Assembly: GCA_002070715.1 (NCBI GenBank)
Contig: MWDV01000105.1
Location: 1-38,108 of the forward strand
DNA length: 38,108 nt
Direction: 5' to 3'
Source: Verrucomicrobia bacterium ADurb.Bin118
Lineage (GTDB): Bacteria > Verrucomicrobiota > Verrucomicrobiia > Limisphaerales > MWDV01
The notes beneath the pieces were generated by a model, which saw only the letters and a list, made by a program, of their open reading frames with translations, searched no databases and was not told the DNA's origin. Positions within the stretch are counted from its first letter, which is position 1. Every line of letters begins with the position of its first letter. Of this stretch, positions 9,220-16,966 are shown piece after piece. Both the position numbers and the translations under genes were made by a program.

Positions 9220-9633
9220 TTACGCCGGTGCTTTGATGAACGGCAGGGCGTCCTTCTTGCGGTAGGCCAGTCCTTGAAACTGGGCGATCAACTCTCCCGC
9301 GTCACTGCGGACTTCCACGGCGTAACTGCCGAGTTTGAAATTTTTGGCGATCTCGCGCGCCTCGGCGTGGAGCGTGCCGGTGGCAATGCCTTTCATGAAA
9401 GTGATGTTGGCGTCAATGGCCACCGCCACGGTGCCGTGCGAGTTGCAGGCGGCGGCGAAGCAGAAATCCGCCAGGGTAAAGAGCGCGCCTCCTTGGACCG
9501 TGCCCAAGGCGTTCAAGTGATGGGGTTGCAGGGTCATGCGGGCTCGGGCCCGGCCGTCCGCGGCGTCCACCAGTTCAATGTTGTTGTGGGCGGCAAACTG
9601 GTCCTTTTTGAAATAGTCTTTGATGGTTTTCAT
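9220..9633 (-). CDS. PaaI-type hotdog acyl-CoA thioesterase
   Basis: The 137-residue product carries the single hotdog domain of the PaaI/DUF4442 group: LNALGTVQGGALFTLADFCF (about 41-60) with the family's active-site-region Asp in TLAD, then ACNSHGTVAVAIDANITF and a final sheet ending in FQGLAYRKKDA. The usual His of the HGG motif is Gln here. The likely reaction is hydrolysis of aryl- or acyl-CoA to free CoA, a relief valve that fits its place behind paaK and iorAB. I used the ATG at 9633; an upstream in-frame TTG would add 21 unlikely residues. The gap to the ACT gene is 75 bp. Confidence 0.85.
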   Translation of the reverse strand: MKTIKDYFKKDQFAAHNNIELVDAADGRARARMTLQPHHLNALGTVQGGALFTLADFCFAAACNSHGTVAVAIDANITFMKGIATGTLHAEAREIAKNFKLGSYAVEVRSDAGELIAQFQGLAYRKKDALPFIKAPA

Positions 9634-9708
9634 GGGGGAAACGGTCGGCGCCCCGTTCGCGGTGAACGGCGGGGCGCCAGCGTAAGAAGAAAGCAAGCGT
9701 TCCGGGAT

Positions 9709-10149
9709 TCAGCCTTTCAGACGTTTGGACAATTCCTCGCTGTCCACGGCGCTGATCTTGTGGCTCTTGAGGATCTTGATGGCGCTGTCGGGATCATCAA
9801 ACCGGAACACCAGCAAACCGTGCCCCTGATGCTTGGTGGTGAAGGCATAGGCGTATTCGACGTTGATGCCGGAGCCGTCCAGCGCATCCAGAATGGCCGC
9901 CAATCCTCCGGGGACATCGGGCACTTCCAAGGCAACGACCTCCGTGAGCTTCACGGCGAAGCCGTTGCGGATGAGCAATCGCCGGGCGCGGTCCGGGTCT
10001 TCAACCACGAGCCGTAGGATCCCAAACTCCCGGGTGTCGGCGAGGGCGAAGGTTTGAATGTTGATGCCGGCCTTGGCCAGCAGACGACAGGGAGCGCTGA
10101 GCGCGCCCGGTTTGTTTTCGAGAAAGACGGAGAGTTGTTTGAGTTTCAT
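9709..10149 (-). CDS. Tandem ACT-domain protein next to paaK
   Basis: The 146-residue protein consists of two ACT domains. The first (about 3-68) opens QLSVFLENKPGAL and has the LAKAGINIQTFALADT strand-helix pattern. The second (about 72-140) opens ALEVPDVPGGLAAILDAL. ACT domains bind amino acids or related small ligands; with no attached catalytic domain this is probably a stand-alone sensor or an effector of the neighbouring enzymes. It lies 31 bp after paaK and has a paralogue at 23411-23839 that also follows a paaK gene, so the pairing is a repeated theme here. The ligand is unknown; a branched-chain or aromatic amino acid would fit the context. Confidence 0.88.
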   Translation of the reverse strand: MKLKQLSVFLENKPGALSAPCRLLAKAGINIQTFALADTREFGILRLVVEDPDRARRLLIRNGFAVKLTEVVALEVPDVPGGLAAILDALDGSGINVEYAYAFTTKHQGHGLLVFRFDDPDSAIKILKSHKISAVDSEELSKRLKG

Positions 10150-10180
10150 GCGCGTATGCCTTGGGGTGGAAAATCGCCGG

Positions 10181-11506
10181 TTACATCAGCCGTTTGTCCA
10201 TGACTCGTTTGGCCTTGCCTTCGCTGCGCTGGAGCGTGCGCGGGGCGACGAGTTTCACCGCGGGGCGCAGGCCGGTGATGCTTTCGATGGAATGGGCCAG
10301 CCGTTTTTGCAATTGCTCCAGAGCGCCGACCGTGTCGCTGAACGCCTCGTTGGTGACCTCCACCTGCACCTCCAACGTGTCGAGCCCCTTCTGGCGGTCC
10401 ACAATGATTTGGTAATGCGGCAGGGTGCCCTCCACCCGCAGTAACGCGGCTTCGATTTGCGACGGAAACAGGTTGACGCCGCGGATGATGAGCATGTCGT
10501 CGCTGCGCCGGCCAATCCGGCAGATGCGCCGGAGCGTGCGCCCGCAGGGGCACTTCGCCGAGGTGACGGCGGTGATGTCCCGCGTGCGATACCGGATCAT
10601 GGGCATCGCGCGCTTGCACAAGGTGGTGAGCACCAGTTCGCCTTCCGTGCCGTCGGGCAGCGGTTCGAGGGTCTCGGGATCAACGATTTCCGGGTAAAAC
10701 AGGTCTTCAAAAATGTGCGGGCCGGTCTGATGCACACATTCCATTGCCACACCGGGACCGACGATTTCCGTCAGGCCGTAGATGTCGTAAGCCCGGATCG
10801 CAGTGCCGGCTTCAATGCGTTCCCGCATGCCTTCGGTCCACGGTTCGGCGCCGAAGACGCCCGTGCGCAGGGGCAGATCCTTCAGGTTTACCCCCGATTC
10901 CACCGCCCGTTCCATGAGGTGCAGGAAATAGCTCGGCGTGCAACAAATCACCGTCACGCCAAAATCCTTCATGAGCATGATCTGGCGTTCGGTGTTGCCG
11001 CCGGAAATCGGCACCACGCTCGCCCCGATGCCTTCCGCGCCGTAGTGCGCCCCCAGGCCGCCGGTGAACAGGCCGTAGCCGTAGGCGTTCTGAATGACAT
11101 CCCCGGCATGCACCCCGCACGCCGCGAAGCTGCGGACCATCGCCTGGGTCCAATCCTGAATATCCTCCCGGGTGTAACCGACGACGATGGGCTTGCCGGT
11201 CGTGCCGCTGGAGGCGTGGAAACGCACCACATCCTGCAAGGGACTGGCCAGCAAGCCGAACGGATACGCATCGCGCAAATCGGACTTCACCGTGAACGGC
11301 AGTTTCACGATGTCATCCATGGAGCGCAGATCGGCGGGCTTGAGCTTGCGTTCATCCATCCGCTGCCGGAACAGCGCCACATGATCATAGGCGCGCTGGA
11401 CCATGTCGCGCAGGCGGATGAATTGCACGTCCCGCAGTTGCGCGAGCGGCAGAAAATCCATGGCGCTGGCGGGATGCATCGGCGGAATGTCGTGGTTTTT
11501 GCTCAT
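10181..11506 (-). CDS. paaK: Phenylacetate-CoA ligase (AMP-forming)
   Basis: The 441-residue length is typical of PaaK. The AMP-binding motif is intact (HASSGTTGKPIVVGYT, 97-112), as are DIYGLTEIVGPG, the ribose-binding YRTRDIT, a Cys-rich KCPCGR, the hinge region GRRSDDMLIIRGVN and the C-terminal catalytic-lysine region SEGKAKRV. It joins phenylacetate (or related aryl acids) to CoA with ATP, giving AMP and PPi; the reaction is reversible. The gene sits 15 bp after iorB, linking aryl-CoA made by IorAB to the free acid. No ring-epoxidation genes accompany it, so salvage or fermentative aryl-acid production is as plausible as degradation. Confidence 0.95.
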   Translation of the reverse strand: MSKNHDIPPMHPASAMDFLPLAQLRDVQFIRLRDMVQRAYDHVALFRQRMDERKLKPADLRSMDDIVKLPFTVKSDLRDAYPFGLLASPLQDVVRFHASSGTTGKPIVVGYTREDIQDWTQAMVRSFAACGVHAGDVIQNAYGYGLFTGGLGAHYGAEGIGASVVPISGGNTERQIMLMKDFGVTVICCTPSYFLHLMERAVESGVNLKDLPLRTGVFGAEPWTEGMRERIEAGTAIRAYDIYGLTEIVGPGVAMECVHQTGPHIFEDLFYPEIVDPETLEPLPDGTEGELVLTTLCKRAMPMIRYRTRDITAVTSAKCPCGRTLRRICRIGRRSDDMLIIRGVNLFPSQIEAALLRVEGTLPHYQIIVDRQKGLDTLEVQVEVTNEAFSDTVGALEQLQKRLAHSIESITGLRPAVKLVAPRTLQRSEGKAKRVMDKRLM

Positions 11507-11521
11507 GCGGGTAACAAGTTT

Positions 11522-12007
11522 TCAGGATTGGGAAACGGCGGCACGCCCCAAACGGAACGCTTCCCGGTTGTGCGCGAAAAAGGCCGGGGGAAACGCCTGG
11601 CGCAGAACTTCGAGCCAGTCGTTTTCCGGCAACGGCAAATGTTTGCTCAGGGCGCCCAGCAGCGCCACGTTGAGCGCCTTTTTGTTCGGCAATTGGTCCG
11701 GGTTGATGACGTCCGGGGTGATCAACGTGCCGCCGGCCTTGAGGTAATGTTGGTTCGGCGTCACTTGAGTGGCTTCCAGGACGAGCAGATAATCCGCTTC
11801 GCCCGGCGACACCATCGGGCTGAAGACGGCGTCGCCAAACCGCACGTCGCTGCTGACCGACCCGCCGCGCTGGCTCATGCCTTTGATCTCGCTTTTCTTC
11901 ACCTCAAAGCCGGCCCGGACGGCCACGTCGGCCAGAATATCCGAGGCTTTGAGCACTCCTTGGCCGCCGAGGCCGGCGACCACCACATTGGTCAGGCGGT
12001 TGGACAT
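11522..12007 (-). CDS. iorB: Indolepyruvate:ferredoxin oxidoreductase, beta subunit
   Basis: The 161-residue product is the gamma-type domain of 2-oxoacid:ferredoxin oxidoreductases: VVVAGLGGQGVLKASDILA at about 8-26 and EIKGMSQRGGSVSSDVRFG at about 40-58, followed by a Rossmann-like LEATQ segment. It pairs with IorA to oxidise aryl-pyruvates (from Trp, Phe or Tyr transamination) to aryl-acetyl-CoA. The ATG at 12007 is preceded by a clear AAGGAAG ribosome-binding site inside the end of iorA, and the two genes overlap by 16 bases, so translation is probably coupled. At 161 residues it is somewhat short for the family but keeps all core motifs. Confidence 0.92.
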   Translation of the reverse strand: MSNRLTNVVVAGLGGQGVLKASDILADVAVRAGFEVKKSEIKGMSQRGGSVSSDVRFGDAVFSPMVSPGEADYLLVLEATQVTPNQHYLKAGGTLITPDVINPDQLPNKKALNVALLGALSKHLPLPENDWLEVLRQAFPPAFFAHNREAFRLGRAAVSQS

Positions 12008-13611
12008 GAGCTTCCTTGGATTTGGCAGGCGCGTTTCTCGTATTCGCGCAATTGTTTGACAATCAGAATGCACGGACGGCGCGCGATGATCACGCAGAGT
12101 TCCCGGCTGGCGAGGCACTCATCGAGCACCCGTTCAAATTCCCCCGATCCGATCCGCGGTTCGACGACGTGGACGCGTTGAATGCCCAACGACCGCGCGA
12201 GGTCTTCCATCACAATCTTGTTCGTGGGCTCATGCGCCAGCGAGCGGCCCGTGCCGGGATGCTCCTGGTGCCCGGTCATCGCCGTGGTGGCGTTGTCGAG
12301 AATGATCAATACATGCCCCTCGGGCGGCGGGTTATACACCATCTCCACCAGACCGGTGATGCCGCTGTGCATGAAGGTGCTGTCCCCGATCACACTGACC
12401 ACCCGGCGCGCCTGGTCGGACGGCAGGACGTGCCGCATGCCCAGACCCACGCCCAAGCTGGCGCCCATGCAAACGCAGGTGTCAATCACCTCGAACGGCT
12501 GCAACACGCCAAGGGTATAACAACCAATGTCCCCCGCCACGATGCAGCCCCGCTGGCGCAGGCTCTCAAACACCACCCGGTACTGGCAGGCGTCGCACAG
12601 TTGCGGTGGTTTGCCCGGCGGCTTGACGGGTTCGGGGCTGGTGTCGTTATTCAGGATGCGCCGTACGCGGGGCACATCGAGTTCGCCGAAGCGGTACATT
12701 TCCGGTTTGCCTTCGACGGGGATGCCCGCCGCCCGGATGGCGTCCACCAGATAGGGATCACCTTCCTCCACGACCAGACAGCGGTCCACACTTTTGGCGA
12801 ACGCAGCAATTTTGCGCAAGGGCAGCGGATAGGTGAACCCCAGCTTCAACACGCTCGCGTGGGGGGCCGCCTCGCGCACGTGCATGAACGAAATGCCGCT
12901 CGTGATGATTCCGAGGGATTTGTCGCCGGGCACAATTTGATTCAGCGGCGCGCTCTCGTTCCACTCCTGAATCTCGGCCAGCTTTTGCCGCAACCGCCGG
13001 TGCGCGGGGCGCGCGTACGCCGGGATCATGACCAGCGTGCGGATATCGCGCTCGAACTTGGGGGTGACCGACGCTCCGTTCGACCCGCGCGGTTGCACCA
13101 AGGTATAGCTGTGACACACGCGGGTGGTGGGACGGAGAATGACCGGGATGCGCCAGCGCTCCGAAATCTCCAGCGCGGCGAAAACAAAATCGTAGGCTTC
13201 CTGGGAATCGGACGGTTCCAACAGGGGCACCCCCGCCGCCACCGCGTAGCGGCGATTGTCCTGCTCGTTCTGGCTGGAGGCCATGCCCGGATCATCCGCG
13301 GAAATGATCACCAGCCCGCCCACCACACCGGTGTAGGCCGCGGTGAACAGTGGATCCGCGGCGACGTTCAGGCCAACGTGTTTCATCGTGGCCATGGCCC
13401 GGGCGCCGGTGAATGCCGCCCCCAAGGCGACCTCCAACGCGACCTTTTCATTGGGCGACCATTGGCCGCGCCCGCCGAGGGCCGTGAAGCGTTCCAAGAT
13501 TTCCGTGGAGGGAGTGCCGGGATAGCCGGCTCCGAGTGCCACGCCGGCGTCGCGCGCGGCAAGGGCGATGGCTTCATCGCCGCTGAGGAGTTGTCGTTTT
13601 TCAGTGGACAT
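11992..13611 (-). CDS. iorA: Indolepyruvate:ferredoxin oxidoreductase, alpha subunit lacking the C-terminal ferredoxin domain
   Basis: The 539-residue enzyme shows the N-terminal pyrimidine-binding domain (GAGYPGTPSTEI, about 28-37; Glu in SPNEKVALE) and a C-terminal thiamine-diphosphate domain (GDIGCYTLG, CMGASLGVG, GDSTFMHSGI at about 409, and LDNATTAMTGHQ ending the metal site). A CxxC appears at 339-342. Typical IorA proteins are about 600 residues and finish with two ferredoxin-like [4Fe-4S] motifs. Here the chain stops shortly after VIIARRPC with only two scattered Cys, so that domain is absent and iorB begins at once. I chose the ATG at 13611 (MSTEKRQLLSGDEAI); an upstream GTG/ATG extension of 35 residues is Arg-rich and looks non-coding. 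The reaction is oxidative decarboxylation of aryl-pyruvate; the electron route needs a partner protein. Confidence 0.92.
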   Translation of the reverse strand: MSTEKRQLLSGDEAIALAARDAGVALGAGYPGTPSTEILERFTALGGRGQWSPNEKVALEVALGAAFTGARAMATMKHVGLNVAADPLFTAAYTGVVGGLVIISADDPGMASSQNEQDNRRYAVAAGVPLLEPSDSQEAYDFVFAALEISERWRIPVILRPTTRVCHSYTLVQPRGSNGASVTPKFERDIRTLVMIPAYARPAHRRLRQKLAEIQEWNESAPLNQIVPGDKSLGIITSGISFMHVREAAPHASVLKLGFTYPLPLRKIAAFAKSVDRCLVVEEGDPYLVDAIRAAGIPVEGKPEMYRFGELDVPRVRRILNNDTSPEPVKPPGKPPQLCDACQYRVVFESLRQRGCIVAGDIGCYTLGVLQPFEVIDTCVCMGASLGVGLGMRHVLPSDQARRVVSVIGDSTFMHSGITGLVEMVYNPPPEGHVLIILDNATTAMTGHQEHPGTGRSLAHEPTNKIVMEDLARSLGIQRVHVVEPRIGSGEFERVLDECLASRELCVIIARRPCILIVKQLREYEKRACQIQGSSCPTA

Positions 13612-14110
13612 GCTTGTTTGCGCTGACCCTCCGCGCCTGCGGCGGTGGGAAGTTCCGCAGACCAGTCGAACAAAATTTTTTTTCCAAGACAAGCCGCTTT
13701 TATCCCGGCCATCCAATCAAATTTATGGGGGATCTCACCCTGCCCAGCCTGAAATCAGCGCGGCGTTCCGCCGTGATGAAGAGCGCTTTCATCCAGCAAA
13801 AAATCGCAAAAAGCCCCATTTTCACGAGGTTTTCCCGAACGGTCGTGGGGAGCAATCCAGCCGGATAAGGTTCGACGTGACGCGTTTTTCTGTAAATCAG
13901 CCAATCTCATGCTTTATATTTCTTATACTAAATTCTGTCAAAAATTACTCTCCGGACTGGACAGGTGGGGGTGATTTTTTAGGATGGCCACGGTTGGCGG
14001 CCCGGATGGCTTGAAGTGGTCAAGCGGTCCCGGCGAACCGGAGCCTCGCGACGAGCGCGGGCCGGTGACGCAAGGCTGCTGTGGATGGATAGTGAACCTC
14101 AAATAACAAC
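13612..14110. other. Divergent intergenic control region, no gene seen
   Basis: These 499 bases separate the leftward iorA run from the rightward porin/liv run and must hold both promoters. The part near 13900-13975 is conspicuously AT-rich and includes a TATACT at 13924-13929, a candidate -10 box without a good -35. The stretch at 14010-14080 can fold (separate entry). I see no convincing coding frame here. Confidence 0.6.
14010..14080 (+). promoter_or_regulatory. Possible structured leader of the porin mRNA
   Basis: Three hairpins are visible in a row: CTTGA/TCAAG (14010-14024), CCGG-CGAA-CCGG (14030-14041) and CGCG/CGCG (14047-14059). The second competes with a longer fold pairing ACCGG (14037-14041) with CCGGT (14062-14066). 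A GACGCAAGGCT element follows. GGCGAACC ahead of the hairpin and GACGCAAGGCT after it recall one half of the GEMM (c-di-GMP-I) riboswitch core, but the second GEMM helix is not seen, so the assignment is tentative. Confidence 0.25.
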
Positions 14111-15628
14111 ATGCGCATGAATTCCAAAGTCCTGATCTGTCTGGCGGTGCTGGCGACGGCTGTCTCTCCGCTGACCGCTCAAACTCCGGCGACGACCAGT
14201 CCGCCCCCGCCCAGCGGTTTTGACAAATGGGCGGACGCCATGAAAAAGCCGGTGGACTGGCTGACTTGGGGCGCGGATCTGCGGGTGCGTGACGAGTATC
14301 TGGATAGCGTGGTCAGCTTGGATGAGTCCGTGCCGTATTCTGAACAGAATGTGGTGCGTTTTCGCGGCCGCTTGTGGGCCACCGCCAAATTATCAGAGGA
14401 CATCAGCATCAACGCCCGTCTTTCCGCCGAGCCGCGTTATTGGACCAAAAAGGCCGGGTTTGGGCCTTACGGCAAACCCAATCTCGGCACTCCGCGCGAA
14501 GGCATGGAATGGCGCTATGGCATTTTTGACAATCTGAACTTCAAATGGAGCAATCTTGGCGGCCAACCGTTGACCCTCACAGTGGGGCGGCAGGACATCA
14601 TGTTCGGTGATTTCTATGATTGGTGGCTGATTTCCGACGGCACGCCGGGGGATGGTTCGTGGACATTTTACTTTGACAGCGTCCGCCTGACCTATGACGC
14701 GCAGGACATCAAGACGAAGTTTGACCTGATTTACATCTACCAGACGGCGCTTCCGGACGGGATGTTTCCCACGCTGGGCCGGACACGTTATTCCGATTCA
14801 CCCAAGTACCGGGGCACGGATTACAACGTGACCGAGCAAAACGAGCAGGGCGTGGTTTTTTATGTCTCCAACAAATCCATCAAGAACACCACGATTGACG
14901 GCTATTTCATTTACAAGGCGGACGAGCCGGAAACCCTGAAGGCCGGGGGGGCAAAAACCCGGCCCGGCGATTACGCGGACATCTACACGCTGGGCGGCAA
15001 GATCACCGGGACTCCGGCGGAGCATTGGCTATACTCCGTGGAGGGGGCTTACCAGTTTGGCAGCAAAAACGATCCGACCGTGAAATTCCCCGCCGGCGCC
15101 GCCAACCACCGCCGCGACATCAGTGCGTACGGCGGCAAGGCCAAGCTCACCTACCAGTTCAAGGACAGCCTGAACAACCAACTCAGCCTGGCGACCGAAT
15201 ACCTCTCGGGTGACGATCCAAAGACCGGCAAGGATGAGATGTTCGATCTGTTATGGGGCCGCTGGCCGCGGTGGAGTGAGCTTTACATTTATTCGTATGC
15301 GGCGGAGACCAGCGGCAAAGTCGCCCAGATCAACAACCTCTGGCGGATAGGTCCCAGTTGGAGTTTCAATCCCATGAAAGGCATGAGCTTCAGCGCGACC
15401 TACAATGCGCTGTTCGCGCCCGAAGACACGTCCACCCGGGTGATGGCCACGCCGCGTTTCAGCCGCGACGGCCATTTCCGCGGCCATTATCTGCAAACGG
15501 TGCTCAAGCATCAGTTCAACAAGCATTGCAACGTTCACCTGTGGGGGGAATTCATCTGGCAGGGCGATTACTACAATCAGCGCGATCTGATGGTGTTCAT
15601 TCGTCCCGAAATCATGTTCACGTTCTAA
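14111..15628 (+). CDS. Outer-membrane beta-barrel porin, alginate-export-like
   Basis: The 505-residue protein has a Sec signal peptide (VLICLAVLATAVSPLTAQ, cut near residue 24) followed by a Pro-rich linker and a barrel domain rich in alternating aromatic strands, for example WGADLRVRDEYLDS and LTLTVGRQDIMFGDFYDWW. The terminal residue is Phe in PEIMFTF, the BAM recognition signature of outer-membrane proteins. The pattern matches the alginate_exp/OprD-like porins that pass acids and small solutes. It lies 104 bp upstream of the Liv binding protein, suggesting it admits the substrate of that ABC system. ATG codons at 14111 and 14117 are both possible starts. Confidence 0.87.
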   Translation: MRMNSKVLICLAVLATAVSPLTAQTPATTSPPPPSGFDKWADAMKKPVDWLTWGADLRVRDEYLDSVVSLDESVPYSEQNVVRFRGRLWATAKLSEDISINARLSAEPRYWTKKAGFGPYGKPNLGTPREGMEWRYGIFDNLNFKWSNLGGQPLTLTVGRQDIMFGDFYDWWLISDGTPGDGSWTFYFDSVRLTYDAQDIKTKFDLIYIYQTALPDGMFPTLGRTRYSDSPKYRGTDYNVTEQNEQGVVFYVSNKSIKNTTIDGYFIYKADEPETLKAGGAKTRPGDYADIYTLGGKITGTPAEHWLYSVEGAYQFGSKNDPTVKFPAGAANHRRDISAYGGKAKLTYQFKDSLNNQLSLATEYLSGDDPKTGKDEMFDLLWGRWPRWSELYIYSYAAETSGKVAQINNLWRIGPSWSFNPMKGMSFSATYNALFAPEDTSTRVMATPRFSRDGHFRGHYLQTVLKHQFNKHCNVHLWGEFIWQGDYYNQRDLMVFIRPEIMFTF

Positions 15629-15732
15629 CTGCCGAAATCCCGGGCCCGCAGGCGGCGGCGTGTTCCTCCCCGTCGCCGGCGGGGGCCGGGAGGCGGACCG
15701 GTTGATGGCTGGCTTAACCTGAAAGGATCATC

Positions 15733-16884
15733 ATGAAACACAGCGCTCTCCTAGCTGTGGGGCTTTGCGGGCTGGCCCTCTTCTGGGGCTGTTCCCGGCC
15801 TCCCAGTGAAACCGTCAAAATCGGCGCGATCTTTTCCGTGACCGGCCCCGCTTCCTTTTTGGGGGCGCCGGAGGAAAAAACGGCGCGCATGCTCGTGGAT
15901 CAAATCAACGCCCAGGGCGGCATCAACGGGCGGAAGATTGAGTTTATCGCCAAGGACAGCGGCGGCAATCCCGAGAAGGCCGTGTCGTTTGCCAAACAGT
16001 TGATCGAGGAGGACAAGGTGCTGGCCATTATTGGTCCGTCCACCAGCGGCGAGACCATGGCCATCAAGGATCTCTGCGAACAAAACCAGATGATCCTCGT
16101 CTCCTGCGCCGCAGCGGAAGTGATTGTGAACCCGGTGGCCCGGTACGTCTTTAAGACTCCGCAAAAGGACAGTCAGGCGGCCACTTGGATTTACCGCACG
16201 ATGAAGGACCAAGGCATCACCAAGGTCGCCGTGGTAACCGGCAACGACGGATTCGGCGCCGCCGGCAAAAAACAACTCGAAGACCTGGCCAAGGTGGAGG
16301 GGATTGAGATTCTGGCGAACGAGGTGTACGACAAGGCCGCCACCGATTTGACCGATATTCTGACCAAGATCAAAGGCACGCCGGGCGTGCAGGCCGTGGT
16401 CAATTGGTCCATCGTTCCCGCGCAATCCATCGTGGCCAAGAACATGAGACAACTCGGCATGACTGTGCCGCTCTTCCAGAGCCACGGGTTTGGCAACCTG
16501 AAATATGTCGAGCAAGCCGGTGTGGCAGCGGAAGGCATTCTGTTCCCCTTGGGGCATTTGATGGTGTGCGAACAACTTCCCGACACGCATCCACAGAAAA
16601 AGGTCCTGACCGCTTACCGGCAGGCGTATGAATCCCGCTATCAAGAAGACGTCAGCGCGTTTGGCGGTTATGCCCATGACGCGCTCATGATTGTCCTTGA
16701 AGGCCTGCGGCGGGCGGGCGAGCCGGATCGGAGTAAAGTGCGCGAGGCCATCGAGCATCTGAGCAACTACGCCGGCGTCACCGGCGTCTTCAATTTCTCG
16801 CCCACCGACCACACCGGGCTGACGTTGGACGCCTTTTTGATGCTGGTCGTGAAGGACGGTAAATTTACCATCTACCAGCCCTAA
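15733..16884 (+). CDS. livJ: Branched-chain amino-acid-type ABC transporter, substrate-binding lipoprotein
   Basis: The 383-residue product starts with a lipoprotein signal peptide and a lipobox ending LFWGC (Cys20). The mature part is a type I periplasmic binding protein of the LivJ family: VKIGAIFSVTGPASFLG, a MLVDQINAQGGINGRKIE helix, IIGPSTSGETMAI and AVVTGNDGFG. It should capture branched-chain or aromatic amino acids, or aryl and short-chain carboxylates, since LivJ-like proteins are used for all of these. AAAGGATC lies just upstream of the ATG. A strong terminator follows, which would make the binding protein more abundant than its permeases. Confidence 0.93.
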   Translation: MKHSALLAVGLCGLALFWGCSRPPSETVKIGAIFSVTGPASFLGAPEEKTARMLVDQINAQGGINGRKIEFIAKDSGGNPEKAVSFAKQLIEEDKVLAIIGPSTSGETMAIKDLCEQNQMILVSCAAAEVIVNPVARYVFKTPQKDSQAATWIYRTMKDQGITKVAVVTGNDGFGAAGKKQLEDLAKVEGIEILANEVYDKAATDLTDILTKIKGTPGVQAVVNWSIVPAQSIVAKNMRQLGMTVPLFQSHGFGNLKYVEQAGVAAEGILFPLGHLMVCEQLPDTHPQKKVLTAYRQAYESRYQEDVSAFGGYAHDALMIVLEGLRRAGEPDRSKVREAIEHLSNYAGVTGVFNFSPTDHTGLTLDAFLMLVVKDGKFTIYQP

Positions 16885-16917
16885 CGGGGGATGGTATTGC
16901 AGTCGGTAGGATCACCA

Positions 16918-16949
16918 AGCCCCGGCGGGTTGACTGTCCGGGGCTTTTT
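16918..16949 (+). terminator. Intrinsic terminator between livJ and livH
   Basis: A perfect 8-bp stem AGCCCCGG/CCGGGGCT (16918-16925 with 16938-16945) with a 12-base loop runs straight into TTTTT (16945-16949). It sits inside the liv operon, so it likely acts as a partial terminator that sets the ratio of binding protein to permease. Confidence 0.85.
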
Positions 16950-16966
16950 CGCACACTGAAGACCTC

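Noticed and set aside
8533-13626. Three long plus-strand frames (8533-10017, 10457-12181, 12016-13626)
   Set aside because: They lie opposite nupC, thioesterase, ACT, paaK and iorAB, all with strong domain evidence. The frames cross several real gene borders and show no motifs.
13612-13716. Arg-rich N-terminal extension of iorA
   Set aside because: The added 35 residues (with SHRRRRGG) do not resemble IorA; the family start fits the ATG at 13611.
13981-14010. Possible sigma-54 promoter from TGGC-rich sequence near the porin gene
   Set aside because: No TGGCAC-N5-TTGC spacing could be found; the TGGC repeats are common in this GC-rich sequence.
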